Shown: piece after piece, positions 1 through 5,435 of the stretch
Numbering within the stretch: the stretch's first letter is position 1
Layout: each line of letters begins with the position of its first letter
Assembly (NCBI GenBank): GCA_003170575.1
Contig: PMZB01000183.1
Span: 1-6,776 of the forward strand
Length of the DNA stretch: 6,776 nt
Source of the DNA: Chlamydiia bacterium
Lineage (GTDB): Bacteria; Chlamydiota; Chlamydiia; Chlamydiales; FEN-1388
Direction: 5' to 3'
Program-made: the position numbers and the translations under genes
The notes under the pieces: model-generated
Databases searched by the model: none
What the model was told of the DNA's origin: nothing
What the model saw: the letters and a program-made list of their open reading frames with translations, nothing else

Positions 1-20
1 TATTAAAGGATTTATTTTAG

Positions 21-50
21 TTGCCAAGCATATAAGAAATTTTCTACGAT
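21..50 (+). promoter_or_regulatory. Possible sigma-70-type promoter for the small exported protein and psd
   Basis: TTGCCA at 21-26 matches the -35 consensus in five of six bases. TACGAT at 45-50 matches the -10 box in four of six, with an 18-base spacer. A start about seven bases downstream would give a leader of roughly 20 bases, just long enough to hold the AAGGA ribosome binding site at 66-70. The region is AT-rich, so chance matches are likely and the call is tentative. Confidence 0.35.
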
Positions 51-76
51 GCATGTTCTTTGAATAAGGATTAATA

Positions 77-439
77 ATGAAAACTTTGTGTCTTTTACTT
101 ACTTGTTGGGCCTCTTCCCTTCTTGTAGCGGAGGTAGACAACTCTCTTTCTGAGGAAGCGCAAATCAACCTACTGATCAATGCAACAAAAGCATCTTTTG
201 CTTCTTTGCAAGAGCTGCAGACACGCCTTGCTGCGTTCAAACAGCAAGAAGCTCGATGTATTGCCCGGCCAGATGATACAGACGCGCTTTTTTCACTCTC
301 AGAGTGCGCATTATCTCTTCTCACAAGCATTCGAGAGATAGGGGTAGAGCCTTATTTTCGCCCGGCTTTTATTGAAGAGCTTGAAAAATTGAAAAAAACA
401 GCCCAGTCCAAAAATCTTCCACCCTTGCTTAAACCATGA
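77..439 (+). CDS. Small exported protein of unknown function, co-transcribed with psd
   Basis: I do not recognise this 120-residue protein. It starts with a typical Sec signal peptide: Lys2, a hydrophobic run over residues 4-17, and a plausible signal-peptidase I site after Ala18 (LVA before Glu19). The Cys10 context (LLT-C) is a poor lipobox, so a lipoprotein is less likely. The mature part, about 100 residues, is predicted largely helical, with a charged Lys/Glu-rich stretch near residues 100-112 and two cysteines (61 and 77) that could form a disulfide in the periplasm. The start is set by AAGGA at 66-70, six bases before ATG. Its stop overlaps the psd start as ATGA (436-439), so the two are almost certainly one transcript with coupled translation. 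The function is unknown. A role at the envelope, near the membrane enzyme encoded next, is inference from context only. Confidence 0.8.
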   Translation: MKTLCLLLTCWASSLLVAEVDNSLSEEAQINLLINATKASFASLQELQTRLAAFKQQEARCIARPDDTDALFSLSECALSLLTSIREIGVEPYFRPAFIEELEKLKKTAQSKNLPPLLKP

Positions 440-1350
440 CACTCCCTCTTCGAGTCATTGACAGAATCTCGCAAAAAGTAATACCCGAAGATGTGTGGGG
501 AGAGTGCGGACTTCGTCTTTTGTATGGACAAACCCTTGTCTCCAGAACGGTTGGAAGAGCTCTTTTACACGCCTTTTTTCGCTGGCCATTAGTTTCTTGG
601 GCTACAGGGATATATTACGACTCCCGGCGCAGCTGCCGCCTGATCAAGCCTTTCTGTGAACGGTTCCACATTGATATGGATGAGAGCCAATTAGAGATCG
701 AGGAGTTCACAAGCTTCAATGACTTTTTCACCCGCAGACTCCGCCCTGAATATCGTCCGCAAGATCTTTCTCCCCACACCATCACCGCTCCAGCAGATGG
801 CAGGTACACCTTGCTTGAGAATCTAGGCTCTACCCGCTCCATCCACGTGAAGGGCGAGGCTCTGTCCCTCTCGCAACTCCTCAACTCCTCACACCTGGCC
901 GCCCGCTTCTACGGAGGCTCTGGCGTCATCTGCCGCCTTTGCCCAGCAGATTGCCATCGGTTCTATTTTCCAGTCTCCGGCCATGCCACAGAGGCCACCT
1001 GGATTAATGGCTCTCTCTTCTCCGTTAACCCTATAGCAACCCAAACATTTCCCTGGATTTTCTGGCGAAATAGGCGTGTTGTAACTCTCCTTGAAACTGC
1101 AGGGTTTGGCTCTATTGCCTATGTTGAAATTGGAGCAACAAACTGCGGCAGCATCTCCCAAACCTTTGTCCAAAACAGCTGGGTCAGAAAAGGCGAAGAA
1201 AAAGGATTTTTCAAACTCGGCGGCTCTGCCATCATCCTACTTTTTGAGCCAGGACAGCTCCGCTTTGCGGATGATCTTCTGGAGCTTAGTAAAAGCGGGC
1301 TAGAAATCCTCTGCCGCATTGGCCAGCCTTTGGCTCATGTTTCTAAATAA
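436..1350 (+). CDS. psd: Phosphatidylserine decarboxylase proenzyme (pyruvoyl-dependent)
   Basis: This enzyme converts phosphatidylserine to phosphatidylethanolamine at the inner membrane, the last step of PE synthesis. At 304 residues it has the usual length for the family. Visible landmarks, in order, are the FTSFNDFFTRRL block (91-102) typical of the N-terminal part, PADG at 119-122 with the conserved Asp121, and the CHRF segment with His174. Near the C-terminus is the self-cleavage motif GGS at 262-264, where Ser264 would become the pyruvoyl group and release a short alpha chain of about 41 residues. Asp121, His174 and Ser264 fit the known Asp-His-Ser processing triad. GGS instead of the E. 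coli LGST is the form found in chlamydial and some eukaryotic enzymes. No ribosome binding site precedes the ATG. The ATGA overlap with the upstream gene suggests translation by re-initiation. Downstream it faces the convergent transporter gene. Confidence 0.95.
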   Translation: MTLPLRVIDRISQKVIPEDVWGECGLRLLYGQTLVSRTVGRALLHAFFRWPLVSWATGIYYDSRRSCRLIKPFCERFHIDMDESQLEIEEFTSFNDFFTRRLRPEYRPQDLSPHTITAPADGRYTLLENLGSTRSIHVKGEALSLSQLLNSSHLAARFYGGSGVICRLCPADCHRFYFPVSGHATEATWINGSLFSVNPIATQTFPWIFWRNRRVVTLLETAGFGSIAYVEIGATNCGSISQTFVQNSWVRKGEEKGFFKLGGSAIILLFEPGQLRFADDLLELSKSGLEILCRIGQPLAHVSK

Positions 1351-1421
1351 AATAATCATTATTTACCATTCAGAGATGCTTCGAGCCTGGATCCAAAAGC
1401 AGAACAACTACCAACTATTGG

Positions 1422-1446
1422 ACCAAACGCACCATTTGTGTGTGGT
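1422..1446. terminator. Imperfect hairpin between the convergent psd and transporter genes
   Basis: ACCAAACGCA (1422-1431) and TGTGTGTGGT (1437-1446) pair over ten positions with one mismatch and one G-T pair, around a five-base loop. The stem touches the last base of the transporter stop codon. It lies in the 95-base gap where two convergent transcripts must end, but neither strand shows a clear U-tract after the stem. It is therefore at best a weak or factor-assisted terminator. A second, all-AT palindrome (AAATAAT C ATTATTT) follows the psd stop at about 1346-1361. Confidence 0.25.
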
Positions 1447-2933
1447 TAAGGCCTTTCAGTAAGCTGCAGAAACTGCTTATGCAATGATCTCACAGCAAGA
1501 ATCCAGAGAGCGATGAAGAAAAGGAGGATCACGGCAACATAGGGAACAATGGCCGCAAGCGTACCGCAAAAGAGAAGAAGTATTTCCTGAATGATTGAAC
1601 CGCCAGACTTGCCAACTCGAGAGCCTACAAGATCAATCACCGCTTTTCCCTTGATCCTGGCATCTGGGTCGAGGGGGATATATGCTGTTTCCTTGCTCGG
1701 ATCAAAGAGCGAGTATTTAGATGCTTTGCTTAAAACGTTCTGAATGCCCCCAAAAAGTACAGCAAGCCAGAGCGGAGAGGTCCCCATGATCGATGTATAG
1801 GTGGCAAGAGAATCCTTGTAAAGCACGAAGCAAAAGAAAGCTATCCCAGTAATCAAAAGAACAAGCGGCGTTAAAATAGCAGCTAACCCCCAGCTCTTTC
1901 GTAAAGCATTGCCTCCCACAAAGAGCATCATGAAAATGGTTGTTATACCGGTCGTTGTGGAAAAGTACCCCATGAAGGTGTTGTAGTCATTTGGATGTGG
2001 AAATTGGAGCCTGAGCTGAGCTTTCCACGTGACCTCAATCAGGTTCATGCATATTCCAAAAGAGACAACAAGAGCAGCTATACAGAGGATATATTTTGAT
2101 TTAGCAAGGTAGACTAAGCTCTCTCTTACCGACATCTTTGGTTTTGCCTCGCGTATACGAATTTCCTCAGGGTTATAAAAGCGCGGATTAGTAATCAGAT
2201 ATCGATGAATCCACCAGTAGATCGCCATGATGGCAAGCCCTGCAAGCACGACAAAAAACATAAGATAGTTAAGGGAAATCTGCCAGGAATCTATATCCGG
2301 CGGGGTGGTGCGTCTAATATCCGAAAAAGCTATTGTGACAGGCCCTGAAACAAGAAGTGAAAAGTTTGCTCCAAGCCCGAACAATGCATAAAACCGCTTT
2401 GCCTCAGACACCTTTGTCGTGTCATTAGCAAATCCCCAAAAAAGAAGCCCAAGCACCATACTGCCCCAGAGCTCTGCCATGATATCAAAAAGGCCATACG
2501 TCCAGTTTCTGACGCACTCAGCAAAGCCTCCAAGACCTTCAGGCAAAAAGGCTTTCAAACTATCTGCAAAGGCTTGGGGATGTAGTAGATCCCGGTTTGG
2601 GTAGAGCACTGTTGCAAAAATCACAAAAAATAGAAGAAACGTGGTAATTGTGAGATAAAAGAGAGTCTCACGGCTCAAAAGGTTTGAAAGCCGGGAATAG
2701 ACTAACATGAAGAGAATCGCTGCGGGAACAGTTCCCCACACCTTGATGAAGGGAATCGCTTCAGCGCCTGCTGCCGTGATCAGTAAACTCTCTTTCGTAT
2801 CCCGCAAAATCGTGTAATTAAACGTAATAAAGAAAAACATGAGAAGCATCGGGATGATCTTCTCTAGCTCAAATGCATGAATCGGCCAAAAAAAGGCTCT
2901 CCACTTCCCAAATTCTTGTGTTTCTGCTGACAT
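1446..2933 (-). CDS. tlc: ATP/ADP translocase-family nucleotide transporter (Tlc/Npt type)
   Basis: This integral inner-membrane carrier belongs to the family that intracellular bacteria use to exchange nucleotides with the host, classically importing ATP for ADP. It has 495 residues, close to the roughly 500-530 typical, with about a dozen hydrophobic segments (e.g. 27-40, 69-80, 92-111, 157-168, 222-242, 282-297, 353-372, 386-399, 452-480). Family signatures are NYTILRDTKESL at 39-50, AELWGS at 153-158, IEVTWK at 299-304 and the strongly conserved KYSLFDPSKE...KGK...GSRVGKSGGS block over 406-446. Lys47, Glu154, Glu300 and Lys428 or Lys430 are candidates for the charged residues known to be essential in plant NTT transporters; that mapping is by eye. 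The N-terminus (FGKWRAFFWPIHAFELEK) fits the family, which supports this ATG, though no good ribosome binding site precedes it. Antiporter versus net-import paralogue cannot be decided from the sequence. Confidence 0.95.
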   Translation of the reverse strand: MSAETQEFGKWRAFFWPIHAFELEKIIPMLLMFFFITFNYTILRDTKESLLITAAGAEAIPFIKVWGTVPAAILFMLVYSRLSNLLSRETLFYLTITTFLLFFVIFATVLYPNRDLLHPQAFADSLKAFLPEGLGGFAECVRNWTYGLFDIMAELWGSMVLGLLFWGFANDTTKVSEAKRFYALFGLGANFSLLVSGPVTIAFSDIRRTTPPDIDSWQISLNYLMFFVVLAGLAIMAIYWWIHRYLITNPRFYNPEEIRIREAKPKMSVRESLVYLAKSKYILCIAALVVSFGICMNLIEVTWKAQLRLQFPHPNDYNTFMGYFSTTTGITTIFMMLFVGGNALRKSWGLAAILTPLVLLITGIAFFCFVLYKDSLATYTSIMGTSPLWLAVLFGGIQNVLSKASKYSLFDPSKETAYIPLDPDARIKGKAVIDLVGSRVGKSGGSIIQEILLLFCGTLAAIVPYVAVILLFFIALWILAVRSLHKQFLQLTERP

Positions 2934-2976
2934 ACTACCATCAGGGTGTAAAGGGCACTCGAATCTTTATATCTTA

Positions 2977-3000
2977 CTTTCCTTTGTCTCTAAGGCGCAA
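2977..3000 (-). promoter_or_regulatory. Weak candidate promoter for the nucleotide transporter
   Basis: Read on the minus strand, the 125-base gap upstream of the transporter contains TTGCGC followed 18 bases later by TAAGAT, then an AT-rich TATAAAG stretch. The leader from there to the ATG at 2933 would be some 35-40 bases. The matches are partial and no other regulatory motif is obvious. Confidence 0.22.
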
Positions 3001-3029
3001 GAGTACCGAAATCCACTATTATTCTCACG

Positions 3030-3065
3030 AAAAGAGTGTTAGCCTGCTGCCAGCCGTTCTACACT
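3030..3065 (-). terminator. Probable intrinsic terminator after the 165-residue gene
   Basis: On the minus strand AGTGTAG and CTAACACT form an outer stem of seven pairs with one bulged A. Between them lies a G/C-rich segment that can fold as CTG-GCAG-CAG. The stem is followed directly by CTTTTC. It starts at the TAG stop codon of the upstream minus-strand gene. This would insulate that gene from the transporter downstream. The inner pairing is short, so confidence is moderate. Confidence 0.4.
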
Positions 3066-3556
3066 TGACGAACTTCCACTTCTGTATCCTCATCAACAAG
3101 CCAGCTTTTTACAATTTCGAAATAATCGGGATCTTCCTCTTGATGTTTTCGAAGGATTAATTTCTCGCATAAAATTTCTGTCGTCTTAGGCATAGCTAAC
3201 ATCTTTACGTCCCCGATTGAAAGTCGTTTTGTCGAGATCCTGAGCGCTTCTGGTACATACAAACGTACAGGGAAAAGAGAAGAATCCTGATCCATTCCAA
3301 TATGTATCCATTTTTTTGCACTCATATAAACTTTAGGCGCGGCTATGCATGCAGGAGATGAGAGAGTAAGTGATTCGAGGCCCTTAAGCAAAACCCTTTC
3401 TGCAGATCCGACAAACGAACCATATTTCATAGTATCTATCTTACCTAAATTAATTGATGACGGCCCGTAGAAGCCCCCTGCTGAATCTGGGTTAATAAAA
3501 TATTCCTTAAGAAGACCGATTAAAACGGGGTCTGGGGCAGTTATTTGCGTAGACAT
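3059..3556 (-). CDS. Unrecognised 165-residue cytosolic protein
   Basis: I do not recognise this protein. It lacks a signal peptide or membrane segment and looks soluble. The N-terminal half holds a glycine/serine-rich stretch (FYGPSSINLGKIDTMKYGSF, about residues 29-48). The middle has alternating hydrophobic and polar residues suggestive of beta strands (KWIHIGM, FPVRLYVPE). The C-terminus is markedly acidic (EEDPDYFEIV, VDEDTEVEV). The start is well supported: GAGGA at 3564-3568 lies seven bases before the ATG, and a near-consensus promoter lies further upstream at 3623-3652. A probable terminator follows its stop. It is therefore a free-standing expressed unit, not a remnant. Its surroundings (a kinase scrap upstream, a transporter downstream) give no functional clue. 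A secreted effector without a Sec signal is possible but nothing specific supports it. Confidence 0.7.
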   Translation of the reverse strand: MSTQITAPDPVLIGLLKEYFINPDSAGGFYGPSSINLGKIDTMKYGSFVGSAERVLLKGLESLTLSSPACIAAPKVYMSAKKWIHIGMDQDSSLFPVRLYVPEALRISTKRLSIGDVKMLAMPKTTEILCEKLILRKHQEEDPDYFEIVKSWLVDEDTEVEVRQV

Positions 3557-3622
3557 AAATTTTTCCTCATAATGTTATTTAATAGACAAAAGCTGAATCA
3601 CTATCAAACTTCTACTGAGAGA

Positions 3623-3652
3623 ATGATAAGTCAAGAAAAAAGGCCTTGTCAA
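3623..3652 (-). promoter_or_regulatory. Near-consensus sigma-70 promoter for the 165-residue gene
   Basis: On the minus strand a perfect TTGACA (3647-3652) is followed after 18 bases by TATCAT (3623-3628), five of six matches to the -10 consensus. Transcription would begin near 3616, leaving a leader of about 60 bases that carries the GAGGA ribosome binding site at 3564-3568. A second TTGAC-like element lies 18 bases downstream because of the short direct repeat TCAAGAAAAA (plus strand, 3631-3640 and 3649-3658). Confidence 0.5.
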
Positions 3653-3656
3653 GAAA

Positions 3657-3819
3657 AAGCTTCCAAAGGCTATTTCACTTCTGCTGGCTCAAAACCTGCA
3701 CAGCATTTTTGAACTCTGGAGATTCTGCACTCTTTAGGAGCAAAGTAAGCTCAGACTTTAGAAAGATCAGTCTATTTGCCGCGGAGTCTTGCTTAAAACT
3801 CCCTTCAATCACTCTCTTC
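3657..3819 (-). repeat. Repeat copy A: duplicated 3' end of a kinase-like gene
   Basis: This segment matches 5436-5600 in the same orientation. Over the protein-coding core (144 bases, 3675-3818 against 5456-5599) I count 16 differences, about 89 % identity, with no gaps. Similarity fades near 3657 just past the shared stop codon and ends abruptly near 3819. No terminal inverted repeats or target duplications are visible, so this looks like duplicated coding sequence, not a mobile element. Confidence 0.8.
3675..3818 (-). pseudogene. C-terminal scrap of a choline-kinase/APH-like gene (paralogue of the 5456-6020 remnant)
   Basis: Read on the minus strand, this stretch encodes 47 residues from KRVIEGSFKQDS to the end AVQVLSQQK and stop. 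They align without gaps to the last 47 residues of the remnant at 5456, with 38 identical. The reading frame is intact within the block. Two codons upstream of it there is a TAA, and nothing of the catalytic domain is present, so no start or functional protein is possible. Many of the differences are conservative (V/L, S/T, S/A, L/F). That suggests the copies diverged as functional paralogues before this one was truncated. Confidence 0.75.
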
Positions 3820-3892
3820 CATTATGGCGGTAGTATCTTCCTGGGATCCACCAAATAAAAATATACTGTCTTGTGTTTTGAAGAAGGTTGAG

Positions 3893-3922
3893 TTGACAGA
3901 ATAACTCCATATATGGCATTAT
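3893..3922 (+). promoter_or_regulatory. Toxin-antitoxin promoter with an embedded palindromic operator
   Basis: A perfect -35 box TTGACA lies at 3893-3898. A -10-like CATTAT (four of six) lies at 3917-3922 after 18 bases. The spacer holds the perfect ten-base palindrome CCATATATGG (3907-3916), flanked symmetrically by ATAA (3901-3904) and TTAT (3919-3922), so 18 of 22 positions are self-complementary. A repressor bound here would cover the polymerase site. This is the usual arrangement for autoregulation by the antitoxin of a HigBA-type locus. Transcription would start close to the toxin ATG at 3929. Confidence 0.6.
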
Positions 3923-3928
3923 CAAGGT

Positions 3929-4242
3929 ATGAAGAAGTATCGACTGTTCTACACCCAAGAGTTCAAAAAATGGCTCCTAGAACAAACAAGAAAAGATATC
4001 ACTCAAATTGAAGAGCGCCTGCAAAGAATTTCCGAAGAAGCGCATTTCGGAGATCATAAATCTATATCAGATGATAATACCCTATGGGAACTTAGGTGGA
4101 GAAATGGGCGAAGGTGTATTACAGTTATTTAATTGAAGCTAAGATCCTAGTACTTCTAGGAGGGAACAAAAATGGACAAAAAAAAGACATCAAAAGAGCG
4201 CAAAACATGCTCACCCAAGTTAGTGAAGCTGAAGACTTTTAA
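3929..4242 (+). pseudogene. higB: HigB/RelE-superfamily toxin (phage Gp49-like), interrupted by a one-base frameshift
   Basis: Toxins of this family are small ribosome-dependent mRNA endonucleases. The first frame runs from ATG 3929 to a stop at 4130-4132 (67 residues) and has the expected N-terminal half: YTQEFKKWL at 8-16, helices to about 35, then LWELRWRNGRR at 52-62. The expected C-terminal half lies in the next frame. From 4114 it reads VYYSYLIEAKILVLLGGNK (4114-4170), then DIKRAQ and a stop at 4240-4242. Joined after Arg62 it gives a protein of about 104 residues, the normal length. One missing G in the run at 4113-4114 (AGGTGT instead of AGGGTGT) explains the break. No canonical slippery heptamer is apparent, so this looks like a disabling mutation. 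The truncated product lacks the last strands and C-terminal helix and is probably inactive. An alternative start is unlikely; AAGG at 3924-3927 is too close to the ATG, so translation may be leaderless. Confidence 0.8.
4158..4163 (+). promoter_or_regulatory. Perfect Shine-Dalgarno sequence for the antitoxin, inside the toxin gene
   Basis: AGGAGG lies eight bases before the antitoxin ATG at 4172. In the toxin's displaced frame the same bases encode part of the conserved LLGGNK motif. It fixes the antitoxin start and allows strong translation independent of the broken toxin frame. Confidence 0.8.
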
Positions 4243-4486
4243 AGGACTGGAGGAATGGTCTCCCAAAACGCGCCTATTGAACAAAAAATTTATTTTAAAA
4301 GCAGTAGTTGAATGTTTGAAGAATGGAGATGCAGAAGGCGCTGTCGAGGTAGTGATGACGTATATCAGAGCCCTCAACCGCCACAAACTCTCCAGGGATA
4401 CTCATGTCTCCATATCAACGATTGAACATTGCCTACAACATGGAAATCCAACCATAGAGACAGCGTTCAAACTATTGTCAGCTTAA
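4172..4486 (+). CDS. higA: HigA-type antitoxin / transcriptional repressor
   Basis: This 104-residue protein resembles the antidote partners of Gp49-like toxins: a basic N-terminal arm, a middle helix pair (KKFILKAVVECLKNGDAEGA, 38-57) and a C-terminal helix-turn-helix over about 62-101. Typical elements are LSRDTHVSISTIEHCL (73-88) and the GNP turn (91-93) followed by IETAFKLL. It should bind and neutralise the HigB-like toxin and repress the promoter at 3893-3922 through the CCATATATGG operator. The ATG at 4172 is chosen because AGGAGG lies eight bases upstream. The gene therefore overlaps the toxin's second-frame coding sequence by 71 bases, more than the few bases common in such pairs. 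The frame is intact although the toxin is broken, so it may survive as a stand-alone regulator or protect against related toxins. It ends seven bases before the convergent deaminase gene. Confidence 0.8.
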   Translation: MDKKKTSKERKTCSPKLVKLKTFKGLEEWSPKTRLLNKKFILKAVVECLKNGDAEGAVEVVMTYIRALNRHKLSRDTHVSISTIEHCLQHGNPTIETAFKLLSA

Positions 4487-4493
4487 TTCTGAT

Positions 4494-5348
4494 TTAGTAC
4501 TTATTCCCGATAGCTTTTTTTAAGTGGTCAAGCAGTTGCCTGTTTTCCTGATGTTGCACTGAGTATGTAAATAGTTGTTTGTACGCTGTGCCAAAAATAT
4601 CTGTGGCATGATCGTCAATATAATCAAGAACTCGAATGATCTCTTGTCCATTTGAAAGCCGTTTGATGGAGGGACCATCATGATGTTGGGCAGCATAGCT
4701 GCTCATATCATCCTGCACGGCCCTGGCCAGAGGAAGCTTGGATAATGATGTAGAAACTTTTCTCCTGTACGCTTGTGTGGGAAGCGGGATTATGAGTTCG
4801 TGAGTCTTAGAATCACGTATCCCTGGATCTTCCATGAAGTAGATTACACGAGGAACTCTTGCCACAAGCAGTGTCATAGCACACATTGGACAAGGCTCTA
4901 ATGATGTATAGAGAGTCGTGTTTGCCAATCGATAAGTATAGTCCAAATATAAATCTTTAGGGTTAACGGACGGAGCTACACTAAAATCTTGCTTTTTGAG
5001 GATGGCCTTCCTCAGCGTATTAATTTCTGCATGGAAAATTTCTCCTTGCATCTCAAAATTGCGGTTGCGCTCCATCACAAATTCAGGTGTATGCGCCACA
5101 TCCTCAACATCCCACGCTATCAAGGCGGCGATCGTATAACCGGGCTTTGGGTAACTTTTTACAATATTGAAGGCATAAGCAAGAGTTGCCAGCATGAACA
5201 TCTCATCACGCTCTGTAATGATAGCCGTTACGTCTTGTTCTGGTTCACTAGAAATAGAGGTTTGCGAGTCGCTCTCCACAGGGTAAAGCGAACCGTTGAC
5301 CGAGATGATACTAAGAAGGATTAATACACGAATACAAAGCACTAACAT
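4494..5348 (-). CDS. Zinc-dependent deaminase-fold protein with an N-terminal signal peptide
   Basis: I start this protein (284 residues) at the ATG at 5348. AAAAGGA lies nine bases upstream, and translation then opens directly with a signal-peptide-like stretch (MLVLCIRVLILLSIISVNGS). A GTG nine codons earlier (5375) is possible but has no comparable site. The core is the cytidine/deoxycytidylate/TadA-type fold: HAE at 106-108 and LEPCPMC at 150-156. His106, Cys153 and Cys156 would be the zinc ligands and Glu108 the proton shuttle. The strand TLYTSLE before PCPMC and the helix and strand after it (LVARVPRVIYF) fit the TadA/guanine-deaminase branch. A C-terminal region of about 90 residues beyond the core is not recognised. 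Such enzymes are normally cytosolic, so an exported one is odd. It could act in the periplasm, the inclusion or the host, but substrate and location are unknown. It is not obviously housekeeping TadA, given the leader and the C-terminal extension. Confidence 0.8.
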   Translation of the reverse strand: MLVLCIRVLILLSIISVNGSLYPVESDSQTSISSEPEQDVTAIITERDEMFMLATLAYAFNIVKSYPKPGYTIAALIAWDVEDVAHTPEFVMERNRNFEMQGEIFHAEINTLRKAILKKQDFSVAPSVNPKDLYLDYTYRLANTTLYTSLEPCPMCAMTLLVARVPRVIYFMEDPGIRDSKTHELIIPLPTQAYRRKVSTSLSKLPLARAVQDDMSSYAAQHHDGPSIKRLSNGQEIIRVLDYIDDHATDIFGTAYKQLFTYSVQHQENRQLLDHLKKAIGNKY

Positions 5349-5376
5349 CTGACCGATTCCTTTTATCTCAAACACG

Positions 5377-5413
5377 CTTATAGGTAAGAATAGTACCTAA
5401 AAGTCATTTTAGG
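5377..5413 (-). promoter_or_regulatory. Putative deaminase promoter region with two overlapping inverted repeats
   Basis: On the minus strand TATAAG (5377-5382) is a plausible -10 box, with a weak ATGACT (5402-5407) as -35. Two inverted repeats overlap here. One is TAGGTA/TACCTA (5381-5386 with 5394-5399). The other is CCTAAAA/TTTTAGG (5396-5402 with 5407-5413, four-base loop). They share the CCTA bases at 5396-5399, so only one can form at a time. The second could instead be a weak end signal for the kinase remnant upstream, but it lacks a U-tract. Confidence 0.3.
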
Positions 5414-5435
5414 AAAATAGTAAAAGCTTGTTGTT

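Noticed and set aside
128..138. A lipobox making the small exported protein a lipoprotein.
   Set aside because: The only N-terminal candidate cysteines (5 and 10) are preceded by residues that do not fit; a signal peptidase I site after Ala18 is more plausible.
1376..1462. A 28-codon plus-strand open frame after psd (MLRAWIQKQ...).
   Set aside because: It has no ribosome binding site, is very short and overlaps the end of the transporter gene; nothing distinguishes it from chance.
3657..3819. The repeated segment as an insertion sequence or MITE.
   Set aside because: It consists of in-frame coding sequence ending at a stop codon, with no terminal inverted repeats or target-site duplication.
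3646..3858. A 70-codon plus-strand open frame over the duplicated segment.
   Set aside because: It is antisense to the kinase C-terminal scrap, whose minus-strand frame aligns with the second copy; the plus-strand frame is a shadow.
4113..4132. Programmed -1 ribosomal frameshifting in the toxin gene.
   Set aside because: The bases at the junction (CGA AGG TGT) do not form an X-XXY-YYZ slippery heptamer and no obvious downstream structure was seen; a one-base deletion is simpler.
4156..4386. A 76-codon minus-strand open frame across the antitoxin.
   Set aside because: It lies wholly opposite a gene with a perfect ribosome binding site and recognisable antitoxin sequence; it is a shadow.
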